This document shows positions 1 through 6,082 of a stretch of 7,805 nucleotides of DNA, one piece after another. Where the stretch lies: NCBI GenBank assembly GCA_020851855.1, contig JADZBY010000769.1, positions 1 to 7,805 on the forward strand, in the 5' to 3' direction. How positions within the stretch are numbered: position 1 is the stretch's first letter; each line of letters starts with the position of its first letter. A program made the position numbers and the translations under genes. The DNA is from Anaerolineae bacterium (GTDB taxonomy: Bacteria > Chloroflexota > Anaerolineae > Aggregatilineales > UBA2796). The notes under the pieces were generated by a model. That model ran no database searches and was not told the DNA's origin. It worked only from the letters and a program-made list of their open reading frames with translations.

Positions 1-281
1 GCCAGATCGTCAACCGGGGCACGGGCGAATCGAACACCAGCGCCAGCATCGCCCAGCGCATCATCGCCCGCGTGGGCCGTCCGCTGAAGATTGCCGCTAA
101 CCGCGCGGATCGGATGCGCCCCGACGCCAGCGAGGTGCTGCGCCTGCAATCCGACAACCGCTTGGCGAACGAGCTATTCGGCTGGACTCCCGAAGTGAGC
201 CTTGACGAGGGCCTGGACCGCACCATCGCCTGGGTGCGCGACCACCTGAGCCTGTTCGAGCCGGAGAGTTATACGGTGTGA
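1..281 (+). CDS. NAD-dependent sugar-nucleotide epimerase/dehydratase, C-terminal part (LegB-like SDR)
   Basis: Only the last 92 residues are present. The frame is open from position 3 and the gene begins before the window, so the in-frame GTG at 72 is not taken as the start. What remains matches the C-terminal substrate-binding lobe of extended short-chain dehydrogenases: an NRGTGESNT segment (the usual 'N.GTG...S' turn), an RMRPDASEVLRLQSDN stretch, then ELFGWTPEVSLDEGL followed by a final helix. 'RxRPxxSEVxRLxxDN...A.ELxGWxPxxSLxEGL' is, from memory, especially typical of the NAD-dependent 4,6-dehydratases annotated LegB, which act on nucleotide-linked N-acetylglucosamine. The Rossmann domain and the catalytic Tyr-Lys lie outside the window, so dehydratase versus epimerase cannot be decided. 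The stop overlaps the next start by 4 bases (GTGA), so it is in an operon with the nucleotidyltransferase. The superfamily is confident; the LegB assignment is an inference. Confidence 0.88.
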   Translation, partial: QIVNRGTGESNTSASIAQRIIARVGRPLKIAANRADRMRPDASEVLRLQSDNRLANELFGWTPEVSLDEGLDRTIAWVRDHLSLFEPESYTV

Positions 282-1030
282 GCACCCCGAACGCCGGCGG
301 CCCGGCAACAGACGCCGAGCGGCCCCCGCAGGCGGTATTGATGTGCGGCGGGTTGGGCACGCGCCTGCGCCCGTGGTCCTACGTCATCCCCAAGCCGATG
401 TTCCCCATTGGCGAGCGCCCGATCCTGGAGCTTCTGCTGGAACGCTTGCGGCTGCACGGCATCCGTGAGGTATTCCTGTCGCTGGGCTACAAGGCGGAAT
501 ACATCGAGTCGTTCTTCAAAGACGGCGCACACGTCGGCGTCAAGCTCCATTACGTGCGCGAAGAGACGCCGCTCGGCACGGCGGGCGCGCTCAACCTGCT
601 GCGCGAGCGGCTCACCGCGCCCTTCTTCATGATGAACGGCGACCTGTTGACCCGGCTCGACTTCCGGCGCATGTTCGCCTTCCATGTCGAGCGCGGCGCA
701 GCGCTGACCGTCGGCACGAAGGCGTACACCGTGCAGGTCCCGTATGGCGTGGTGGAAGACGACGCCGGGCGCGTGACCGGACTGCGCGAAAAGCCAAGTT
801 ATCCCGTGAACATCAACGCCGGAATCTACGTGATCGACCCGGCCACGCTCGATCTCATGCCGCACGCCGGGCGCGTCGACGCGACGCAGCTTGTCCAACT
901 GGCCATGGACGCCGGGCGGCCCGTGTACCGCTACGCCATCGAGGAATACTGGATGGACATCGGCCAGTTCGAGGACTACAACAAAGCTAACGCCGACGCC
1001 CAAGCCTGGCATGACGGGGACGAGCCATGA
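278..1030 (+). CDS. Sugar-1-phosphate nucleotidyltransferase (NTP_transferase family)
   Basis: A 250-residue cytoplasmic enzyme expected to join a sugar 1-phosphate to an NTP, giving an NDP-sugar and pyrophosphate. The fold signatures are in order: GGLGTRLRP at 24-32 (nucleotide-binding loop), PKPM at 38-41 with the expected Lys39, LGTAGAL at 99-105, NGD at 120-122 (metal-binding Asp122), EKP at 171-173, NAGIYV at 180-185, and WMDIG at 225-229 with the second metal-site Asp227. It ends soon after, so the left-handed beta-helix or cupin-like C-terminal domain of longer mannose-1-P guanylyltransferases is absent. About 17 residues precede the first strand. The start is a GTG overlapping the upstream TGA; GGAG at 263-266 is a reasonable ribosome site, and the next ATG (codon 22) would cut into the fold. 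Base and sugar specificity cannot be read. Beside a LegB-like dehydratase, a guanylyltransferase of the amino-sugar (PtmE-like) type is possible, as is a dTTP or GTP hexose enzyme. Confidence 0.93.
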   Translation: MSTPNAGGPATDAERPPQAVLMCGGLGTRLRPWSYVIPKPMFPIGERPILELLLERLRLHGIREVFLSLGYKAEYIESFFKDGAHVGVKLHYVREETPLGTAGALNLLRERLTAPFFMMNGDLLTRLDFRRMFAFHVERGAALTVGTKAYTVQVPYGVVEDDAGRVTGLREKPSYPVNINAGIYVIDPATLDLMPHAGRVDATQLVQLAMDAGRPVYRYAIEEYWMDIGQFEDYNKANADAQAWHDGDEP

Positions 1031-2226
1031 ACGTCCTGTTCAGCACGATCTACACCGGCATCGGCGGCGGGGAAAGCCTGACGCTGAACCTGATGCGGGC
1101 AATGGACCGGGCGCGCTTTGGCCTGCACCTGCTCACGCCCTCGGATGGCGCATTTCCCACCGCCGCCCGCACGCTCGGCGTGCAGACGCACTGCATCCCG
1201 TTTCGCGGCGCGAGCACGTTTTTTGTCCCGGCGGTGTGGGGTCGCTTCCCGATCACGGGCAAAATCGCCGCCCTGCTCCGCGAGGCGCACATCGACGCCG
1301 TGATGAGCGACTACCACACGTTGCCCTTCGTCATCCCGGCGGCAGAAGCGGCGGGCATACCGGTCATCTGGAATGCGATGGGCTGGTGGTTCCCGATTCA
1401 TCCCTGGCAGCGGCGCTTTTTCGCCCGGCGCATCCGGCGCATCATCGCCATCAGCGGCGCGGTCAAAGATCGCCTGCTCGGAACGCCGCCCAAGCTGCCG
1501 CCGGAGCACATCGACGTGTTCATCCCCGGCGTGGACACCGACCAGCACCAGCCGGGCGTGGTGAGCGGCGCGCCGGTGCGCGAGAAGCTCGCAATCGGGC
1601 TGGAAACGCCGCTGGTAGCCATGATCGCGCGCTTTCAGAATGTGAAAGGCCACGAGTATTTCCTGGAAGCGGCGCGTCACGTCCTGGAAGGTGTGCCGGA
1701 AGCGCGTTTTGCCGTCGCCGGGGAAAACGTATTTGCCGTCAGCCGCGATGAAGCGTATAAACAGAGCATTCTCAGCGCGGTGCAAAACGACGCGCTGCTC
1801 CGCGACCGGGTGAGTTATCTCGGCTTCTGGCCGGATGCGCGTGAGGTGCTGGCCGCCGCCGACGTGATGGTTTGCAGCTCGTGGTTCGAATCGTTGAGCA
1901 TGGTGGCGCTGGAGAGCATGGCCATGGCGCGGCCCATCGTCAGCACCAGCGTGGGCGGCCCGGCGGAGACGGTCCTGGACGGCGTCACCGGCTTTCTCGT
2001 GCCGCCGCGCGATGCCCGCGCGTTGGCCGGGCGCATTGTGCAACTGGTGCGCGACCCGGCGCTCCGGGCCAAGATGGGCGCGGCGGGCCGGGCGCGGGCG
2101 CTGGAGCATTTCAGCGCACGGCGTTATGCGCAGACGATTGAAGACGTTATCGAGCAGGCGATCCACAGTCCGCCGGGCATCGGGCAGCAGAGCAGCCAAG
2201 CGAACAGTCAGGCCAAAGGGGCATGA
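1027..2226 (+). CDS. GT4-type glycosyltransferase (GT-B fold)
   Basis: A 399-residue retaining glycosyltransferase that probably moves a sugar from an NDP-sugar to a growing surface glycan or lipid-linked acceptor on the cytoplasmic face. The N-terminal acceptor domain opens with a short strand and the GIGGGES loop (residues 11-17). The C-terminal donor domain has the IPGVD hinge, the ARFQNVKGHEYF segment with Lys207, AGE, YLGFWPD, and the family's E-x7-E motif at Glu288-Glu296 in WFESLSMVALE. A conserved end follows (GGPAETVLDGVTGFLVPP). Length is normal. There is no signal peptide; 'WWFPIHPW' is a hydrophobic patch, not a membrane segment. The ATG overlaps the upstream stop (ATGA) and has GGGGA at 1016-1020 with 6 bases of spacing, a good ribosome site. 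The downstream gene overlaps it the same way. Substrate and linkage are unknown. Confidence 0.94.
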   Translation: MNVLFSTIYTGIGGGESLTLNLMRAMDRARFGLHLLTPSDGAFPTAARTLGVQTHCIPFRGASTFFVPAVWGRFPITGKIAALLREAHIDAVMSDYHTLPFVIPAAEAAGIPVIWNAMGWWFPIHPWQRRFFARRIRRIIAISGAVKDRLLGTPPKLPPEHIDVFIPGVDTDQHQPGVVSGAPVREKLAIGLETPLVAMIARFQNVKGHEYFLEAARHVLEGVPEARFAVAGENVFAVSRDEAYKQSILSAVQNDALLRDRVSYLGFWPDAREVLAAADVMVCSSWFESLSMVALESMAMARPIVSTSVGGPAETVLDGVTGFLVPPRDARALAGRIVQLVRDPALRAKMGAAGRARALEHFSARRYAQTIEDVIEQAIHSPPGIGQQSSQANSQAKGA

Positions 2227-3689
2227 ACCGCGATAAGTGGTTGAGCGTCGGCATCCTCATCGCCATCGGGCTGATCACCTTCGGCCTGAGCAAAGCCTGG
2301 CGCTCGACCGCCTACGGCTCCGGCGCGACGCCCGTCCCGGAGCAGACCCGCGCTGCCCAACTCGCCCCGACGGATGCGCACGCAGCGCCGCCCGCGCCGC
2401 CGTCGCCCGTGCTCGCCCCGACCGACACGCCCGGCTTCGTCCCGACGGCCACGGAAGCGCCCAGCGCCACGCCGCTCACGCCGACGCGCACGCCGACCGG
2501 GACGCCCGTCCTGGCCGCGCTGGCTCCCACCGTCACGCCGCACTTCGGCGCGGTCTGGACGGCGGGGCCATCGCCCACCGCCGCGCCGATGATGCCCGCC
2601 CAGCAGCCCGCGCCGCCCACCGGCGTCACGGCCACGGTCGTGATGCGGCAGGGCTTGAGCCTGCGCGCCGGGCCGGGCGGCGCGTTCACCTCGACGATGT
2701 TTTATCCACGCGGCGCGGTCTTGCCCGTCGTGGCGCAAACCAACGATGGCGCATGGCTCAAGGTGAGCTTTCGCGGCCAGCAGGGCTGGGTGGCGGCGCA
2801 GTTTGCCCAGCTTGCAGGCGACCTGAGCCGCGTCCCGACGGAGAGCGCGGGCGGCGACCTCGAAGCGCGGCCCTGCATCAGCATCGTGGGCGACTCCGTG
2901 CCCTATGGCGAAGTCATCTTCGAGCTGCCGCAGGTCGGTTTCATCAAGGTCAAGATGTCGCCGTTCACCGAGTACCTCACGCGGCAGCTCACGCTGGCCA
3001 GCATCTTCGGGTTCGACGTGACCGACCGCAGCTATCCCGGCGTCGGCATCAGCTCGCCGGTGCACAACTCGTACTATGAAGCGCCCGTATACCCGGACCT
3101 GATCGCGGACCGCTGCCAGTTCACCGTCGTCCTGCCCTGGATCAACGATCTCAGCTCCGGCCTGGACCCGGAATACAGCGCCAACGAGCACGCCCAACGC
3201 ATGGCGGAGTTGGTGCGGCGCGTCCTGGCCAACAATCCGCGCGGGCGCATCCTGATCGCGAACTATTACCCCGGCAACCCGGCCCCGTTCTCGTCGAACA
3301 TGGCCTACGGCTTCACGCCCACCGCCATCGCGGCCTTCAACGCGGCGCTGGCCGAATCGTGCCAGGGCGGCGAATTGAGCCAAATCCCCCACGTGCTGTG
3401 CATGGATGTGAATGTGCCCTTTGCGGCCATGGACAACAGCTACGTGGTCGGGCCGATGAGCCGCGAGCAGGTGGCCGCGCTCCAGACGCGCCCGCTGAGC
3501 AAAGACGAGCAGGACATGCTCGACTATCTGGCCCGCACGGACCCCGACGCGCGCCTGATCGGCGACGGCATCCACCTCAGCCCGATTGGCAAAACGGTGC
3601 TGGCTTCATACATCGTCAATCTGCTGAGCAAGTTCCCCGAAATCGCCGCCGTCGCTACGCCCACCACGCCCTCATCGCCGCAAGGCTGA
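2223..3689 (+). CDS. Membrane-anchored SH3-domain SGNH/GDSL hydrolase
   Basis: A 488-residue protein. After a basic start (NRDK) there is one hydrophobic segment at about 7-24 with no clear signal-peptidase or lipobox site, so it is probably an N-in anchor with the rest outside. Residues about 34-138 are a Thr/Pro/Ala linker rich in TPT-type units, as seen in Chloroflexota surface proteins. Residues about 139-198 form a bacterial SH3 domain (LSLRAGPG, then WLKV and GWVAAQF). Residues about 218-475 form an SGNH hydrolase domain: block I GDSVPYG (nucleophile Ser225), IND with Asn308-Asp309 in the block III position, and DGIH with Asp448 and His451 (block V). The triad is therefore complete. The family includes esterases and acyl-transfer or deacylation enzymes; the substrate is not predictable, but last place in a polysaccharide operon suggests acyl groups on that glycan or on peptidoglycan. 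The ATG overlaps the upstream stop; AGGGG lies only one base before it, so initiation probably relies on coupling. Confidence 0.87.
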   Translation: MNRDKWLSVGILIAIGLITFGLSKAWRSTAYGSGATPVPEQTRAAQLAPTDAHAAPPAPPSPVLAPTDTPGFVPTATEAPSATPLTPTRTPTGTPVLAALAPTVTPHFGAVWTAGPSPTAAPMMPAQQPAPPTGVTATVVMRQGLSLRAGPGGAFTSTMFYPRGAVLPVVAQTNDGAWLKVSFRGQQGWVAAQFAQLAGDLSRVPTESAGGDLEARPCISIVGDSVPYGEVIFELPQVGFIKVKMSPFTEYLTRQLTLASIFGFDVTDRSYPGVGISSPVHNSYYEAPVYPDLIADRCQFTVVLPWINDLSSGLDPEYSANEHAQRMAELVRRVLANNPRGRILIANYYPGNPAPFSSNMAYGFTPTAIAAFNAALAESCQGGELSQIPHVLCMDVNVPFAAMDNSYVVGPMSREQVAALQTRPLSKDEQDMLDYLARTDPDARLIGDGIHLSPIGKTVLASYIVNLLSKFPEIAAVATPTTPSSPQG

Positions 3690-3737
3690 CGCGGGCGGCA
3701 TTTCCCTGCCCATGAGCCGCCATCGAACGGATGATTT

Positions 3738-3749
3738 GCACAAATGTTC
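3738..3749 (+). promoter_or_regulatory. Candidate LexA-like operator next to the -35 element
   Basis: GCACAAATGTTC differs at one base (second position, C for A) from the Gram-positive-type SOS box GAAC-RNRY-GTTC. That type of box is the one reported for LexA in Chloroflexota (Dehalococcoides). It abuts the -35 hexamer, a position where a bound repressor would block polymerase. The broken half-site makes it either a weak site or chance. No lexA gene is in the window. Confidence 0.33.
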
Positions 3750-3777
3750 TTGTCTTTTTCGCGGACTGCCGTATAAT
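3750..3777 (+). promoter_or_regulatory. Sigma-A/sigma-70-type promoter for the propeller gene
   Basis: A perfect -10 hexamer TATAAT lies at 3772-3777. TTGTCT at 3750-3755 is a 4/6 match to TTGACA with a 16-base spacer. It sits in a locally AT-rich island within a GC-rich window and in the only sizeable gap ahead of the propeller gene. Transcription would start near 3784, giving a leader of about 77 bases. It would drive the propeller and the overlapping Gly-Gly gene. Confidence 0.7.
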
Positions 3778-3845
3778 GCTAATTGTCGTCGTGTTAATTC
3801 GGTCCGACACGGCGCGTGACAGCCATCCGGCAATCTCGGAGTCTT

Positions 3846-3854
3846 GGAGAGGAG
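3846..3854 (+). promoter_or_regulatory. Ribosome binding site that fixes the propeller start
   Basis: GGAGAGGAG ends 6 bases before the ATG at 3861. This strong Shine-Dalgarno supports that ATG over an in-frame GTG at 3816, which would add 15 residues (TAIRQSRSLGEEHG after the start) and has no comparable site. Confidence 0.82.
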
Positions 3855-3860
3855 CACGGC

Positions 3861-4976
3861 ATGAGCGGAGTACGGGTCCTGGTCGGCACGCGAAAAGGTG
3901 CGTTCATCCTCACGTCCGACGGCAAACGGGAACACTGGGACATCAGCGGCCCTCACTTCGGCGGCTGGGAGATTTACCACATGAAGGGATCGCCCGCCGA
4001 CCCGAACCGGCTGTATGCGTCGCAGTCGAACGGCTGGTTTGGGCAGATCATCCAGCGCTCGGATGACGGCGGCAAGACGTGGGAGCCGGTGGGCAATGCG
4101 TTCGCCTACGAGGGCGCGCCCGGCACGCACCAGTGGTACGACGGCACGCCGCACCCGTGGGAGTTCAAGCGCGTCTGGCATCTGGAGCCGTCGCCGAACG
4201 ACCCGGACGTCGTGTTTGCCGGTGTGGAAGACGCCGCGCTGTTCCGCTCGGACGACGGCGGCAAGAACTGGCAGGAGTTGGCCGGGCTGCGCGAGCACGG
4301 CAGCGGGCCGCACTGGCAGCCGGGCGCAGGCGGCATGTGCCTGCACACCGTCATACTCGATCCCAAGAACCCGGCCCGAATCTACACCGCCATCTCGGCA
4401 GCCGGCGCGTTCCGCACCGACGACGCGGGCCGGACCTGGAAGCCGATCAACCGTGGCCTGCGCTCCGACTACATCCCCGATCAGGACGCCGACGTTGGGC
4501 ACTGTGTGCACCATGTCGCCATGCACCCCTCGCGCCCGAACGTATTGTTCATGCAGAAGCACTGGGACGTGATGCGCAGCGACGACGGCGGCGACTCGTG
4601 GCGCGAGGTCAGCGGCAATTTGCCCAGCGATTTCGGCTTTGTCATCGATGTGCACGCCCACGAGCCGGAGACGATCTACGTCGTGCCGATCAAGAGCGAC
4701 TCGGAGCATTACCCGCCCGAAGGCAAACTGCGCGTGTACCGCAGCCGGTCCGGCGGCAACGAGTGGGAAGCGCTGACCAACGGCCTGCCGCAACGCGACT
4801 GTTACGTGAACGTGCTGCGCGACGCGATGGCCGTCGATGCGCTTGACCCGTGCGGCGTGTATTTCGGCACGACGGGCGGTCAGGTGTACGCCTCGCCCGA
4901 CGGCGGCGACCGCTGGACGGCTATCGCGCGCGATCTGCCCGCCGTGCTCTCGGTTGAGGTCCAGATGTTGCGATGA
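3861..4976 (+). CDS. Cytoplasmic six-Asp-box beta-propeller (BNR/sialidase/VPS10-like)
   Basis: A 371-residue protein with six evenly spaced Asp-box turns: SDDGGKTW (67-74), SDDGGKNW (130-137), TDDAGRTW (186-193), SDDGGDSW (240-247), SRSGGNEW (295-302) and SPDGGDRW (345-352). One box per blade suggests a six- to seven-bladed propeller. Each box is preceded by a strand and by a 'P.NP..(V/L)(Y/F)' loop such as SPNDPDVVFAG. It starts VRVLVGTRKGAFIL with no signal peptide or membrane segment, so it is probably intracellular. Such proteins are often annotated exo-alpha-sialidase, but I cannot identify a complete sialidase arginine triad or a signal peptide, so glycosidase activity is not supported; a scaffold or binding role is equally possible. 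Cys and His are frequent in the middle (CLH, GHCVHH), which could bind metal. Its stop overlaps the MoaD/ThiS-like gene (ATGA), implying a shared function. The fold is sure; the function is unknown. Confidence 0.88.
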   Translation: MSGVRVLVGTRKGAFILTSDGKREHWDISGPHFGGWEIYHMKGSPADPNRLYASQSNGWFGQIIQRSDDGGKTWEPVGNAFAYEGAPGTHQWYDGTPHPWEFKRVWHLEPSPNDPDVVFAGVEDAALFRSDDGGKNWQELAGLREHGSGPHWQPGAGGMCLHTVILDPKNPARIYTAISAAGAFRTDDAGRTWKPINRGLRSDYIPDQDADVGHCVHHVAMHPSRPNVLFMQKHWDVMRSDDGGDSWREVSGNLPSDFGFVIDVHAHEPETIYVVPIKSDSEHYPPEGKLRVYRSRSGGNEWEALTNGLPQRDCYVNVLRDAMAVDALDPCGVYFGTTGGQVYASPDGGDRWTAIARDLPAVLSVEVQMLR

Positions 4977-5272
4977 TGATCCGCGTCATGCTCCCGGCCC
5001 ATCTGCGCACGCTGGCCAACATTCGCGGCGAGGTGCGCCTCGAAGTCGAGGGCGCGGCCACAGTGCGCGCCGTGCTGGATGCGCTTGAGGCGCGCTACCC
5101 GATGCTGCGCGGCACGATCCGCGACCAGCAAACACAGCAGCGCCGCCCGTTCTTGCGCTTTTTCGCCTGTGAGGATGACCTCTCGCACGAGTCGCCGGAT
5201 GCGCCGCTGCCCGATGCGGTGGCGTCCGGCGCAGAGCCGCTGTTCATCATCGGCGCGATTGCGGGCGGATGA
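4973..5272 (+). CDS. MoaD/ThiS-family ubiquitin-like protein with C-terminal Gly-Gly
   Basis: A 99-residue beta-grasp protein. It has a first strand MIRVMLPAHLR, a second strand EVRLEVEGAATV, a helix VRAVLDALEARYPML, a middle segment RPFLRFFACEDDLS, and a final strand LFIIGAIAGG ending exactly in Gly98-Gly99. That tail is the activation site of sulfur carriers (MoaD, ThiS) and related conjugated proteins: an E1-like enzyme adenylates it, then it carries a thiocarboxylate or is attached to lysine. It is somewhat longer than typical MoaD (about 80 residues), mainly from the segment before the last strand. The start overlaps the propeller's stop (ATGA); a second ATG follows at once (4976), so the first or second Met may be used. 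GAGG at 4956-4959 is a distant ribosome site, so coupling is likely. No moaE, thiG, E1 (moeB/thiF) or cofactor gene is nearby, so a standard molybdopterin or thiamine role is not indicated. Confidence 0.86.
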   Translation: MMIRVMLPAHLRTLANIRGEVRLEVEGAATVRAVLDALEARYPMLRGTIRDQQTQQRRPFLRFFACEDDLSHESPDAPLPDAVASGAEPLFIIGAIAGG

Positions 5273-5323
5273 CAGCGTCAGGTGACAGTGATAGCCGTGA
5301 ATAGTACCCCGACAGAGAAAGAA

Positions 5324-5385
5324 CTCCCCCATGCAAAGGGGAAGGCAAAACCGGCTCTGGAAGCCCCTCACTCTTTATGGGGGAG
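5324..5385. repeat. Inverted repeat with competing hairpins in an intergenic leader
   Basis: CTCCCCCAT (5324-5332) and ATGGGGGAG (5377-5385) are perfect 9-base inverted arms 44 bases apart. CCCCTC at 5364-5369 can instead pair with GAGGGG at 5383-5388. The C/G-rich composition resembles dispersed intergenic repeats I recall from Chloroflexota and cyanobacteria ('CCCCACCCCAACCCCTCCCCC' on the other strand); copy number in this genome cannot be seen. The 159-base gap between 5272 and 5432 holds this element and no gene; I see no convincing promoter in it. Confidence 0.6.
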
Positions 5386-5400
5386 GGGTTGGGGTGGGGG
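5379..5400 (+). promoter_or_regulatory. G-quadruplex motif upstream of the reductase-like gene
   Basis: Four G-runs of 5, 4, 4 and 5 are separated by loops of A, TT and T. This is a canonical, very short-loop quadruplex motif on the coding strand, ending 17 bases before the ribosome site at 5418. Because it overlaps the right arm of the inverted repeat, quadruplex and hairpin folds exclude each other. Folding is predicted from sequence only. Confidence 0.62.
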
Positions 5401-5417
5401 AAAAGCCTGCTGACCTT

Positions 5418-5424
5418 GAGAGGA
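5418..5424 (+). promoter_or_regulatory. Ribosome binding site for the reductase-like gene
   Basis: GAGAGGA with 7 bases of spacing supports the ATG at 5432 rather than the in-frame TTG immediately before it at 5429. Confidence 0.75.
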
Positions 5425-5431
5425 TGGTTTG

Positions 5432-5968
5432 ATGCGTAAGCTTGTCGTGACGGAATTTCTGTCCCTGGACGGCGTGATGGAGAACCCGGCGTGGACGTTC
5501 CCCTATTGGAATGACGAGATCGCCGCGTTCAAGGGCGAGGAGTCGAATGCCAGCGACGCCCTGCTGCTGGGGCGCGTGACGTATGAGGGATTCGCCGCCG
5601 CCTGGCCGAACAGCAAGGACGAAGGGGCGGACTATTTCAACAACGTGCGCAAGTACGTGGTGTCCACGACGCTGGATCGGGCCGATTGGAACAACGCGAC
5701 GGTGATCCGGGGGGATGTCGTCGGGGAAACCCGTAAGCTCAAGCAGCAGGCCGGCAACGACATCACTGTGCACGGCAGCGGCAAGCTCGTCCAGACGTTG
5801 ATGCAGCACGATCTGGTCGATTGTTACCGGCTGCTCGTCTACCCGGTTGTGCTGGGCGAAGGCCAGCGGCTCTTTGAGGACGGCACGGCGGCGACGCTCC
5901 GGCTGGTGAGCGCCAGACCCGTCAGCCGGGGCGTTCTGGCGCTCGTCTACGAGCCGGAGCGGACGTAA
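5432..5968 (+). CDS. RibD C-terminal/dihydrofolate-reductase-like family protein
   Basis: A 178-residue soluble protein of the RibD-C superfamily (the YwjB/YyaP-type 'dihydrofolate reductase family'), expected to bind NAD(P)H and a pterin- or pyrimidine-like substrate. It shows the family's LSLDGVM opening (10-16), LLLGRVTYEGF (44-54), KYVVSTTL (74-81), ITVHGSGKLVQTL (111-123, the nucleotide-binding Gly-rich turn), and YPVVLGEGQRLF (137-148). Length is normal for the stand-alone family. True folate or riboflavin function is not implied; many members are uncharacterised, and no rib or thyA gene is nearby. It is 159 bases from the upstream gene with a structured G-rich leader between, so it may be separately controlled. 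Its 3' end faces the - strand isomerase-like gene across the palindromic repeats. Confidence 0.9.
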   Translation: MRKLVVTEFLSLDGVMENPAWTFPYWNDEIAAFKGEESNASDALLLGRVTYEGFAAAWPNSKDEGADYFNNVRKYVVSTTLDRADWNNATVIRGDVVGETRKLKQQAGNDITVHGSGKLVQTLMQHDLVDCYRLLVYPVVLGEGQRLFEDGTAATLRLVSARPVSRGVLALVYEPERT

Positions 5969-5975
5969 CGGTCGT

Positions 5976-6078
5976 GGCAGAACGGGCGGCTCGCGAGCCG
6001 CCCTTACACCACACGGTAGACAGCGCGCACGTCCGGTAGGGGCGCGTCGCGATGCGCCCGCCGATTCGCGTCCATTCA
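5976..6078. repeat. Tandem repeat copy A with two palindromes (BIME-like)
   Basis: A 103-bp unit, about 90% identical to copy B (10 differences, no gaps), which begins 107 bases later. It contains a perfect 20-bp palindrome at 5984-6003 (arm GGGCGGCTCG) followed by TTAC, and a second at 6040-6059 (arm GGGCGCGTCG, one mismatch in the other arm) preceded by GTAG. Read on opposite strands, both fit GTAGGGGCG-nn-TCGCGA-nn-CGCCC with one T/C change in the first, so the two are inverted copies of one unit. It lies just after the reductase-like stop. Confidence 0.9.
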
Positions 6079-6082
6079 GGCG

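Noticed and set aside
269..2199. Long open frames on the - strand opposite the polysaccharide genes
   Set aside because: They mirror well-recognised + strand genes in GC-rich DNA, overlap each other and show low-complexity Arg/His/Ala-rich translations with no family features.
3694..3721. GGCGGC ... GCCGCC as an intrinsic terminator after the polysaccharide operon
   Set aside because: Only 6 paired bases around a 16-base loop and no T-run directly after it; too weak in GC-rich DNA.
3816..3860. An upstream GTG start for the propeller gene, adding 15 residues
   Set aside because: The ATG at 3861 has a strong ribosome site at ideal spacing and gives a clean N-terminal strand; the extension is polar, unlike a family start, and lacks a ribosome site.
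3861..4976. Calling the propeller a functional exo-alpha-sialidase
   Set aside because: Asp-boxes alone are shared by many propellers; there is no signal peptide, and I could not identify the arginine triad or an RIP-type motif.
5282..5310. GTGACA at 5282-5287 as a -35 for the reductase-like gene
   Set aside because: No acceptable -10 lies 16-18 bases downstream (the position reads TACCCC).
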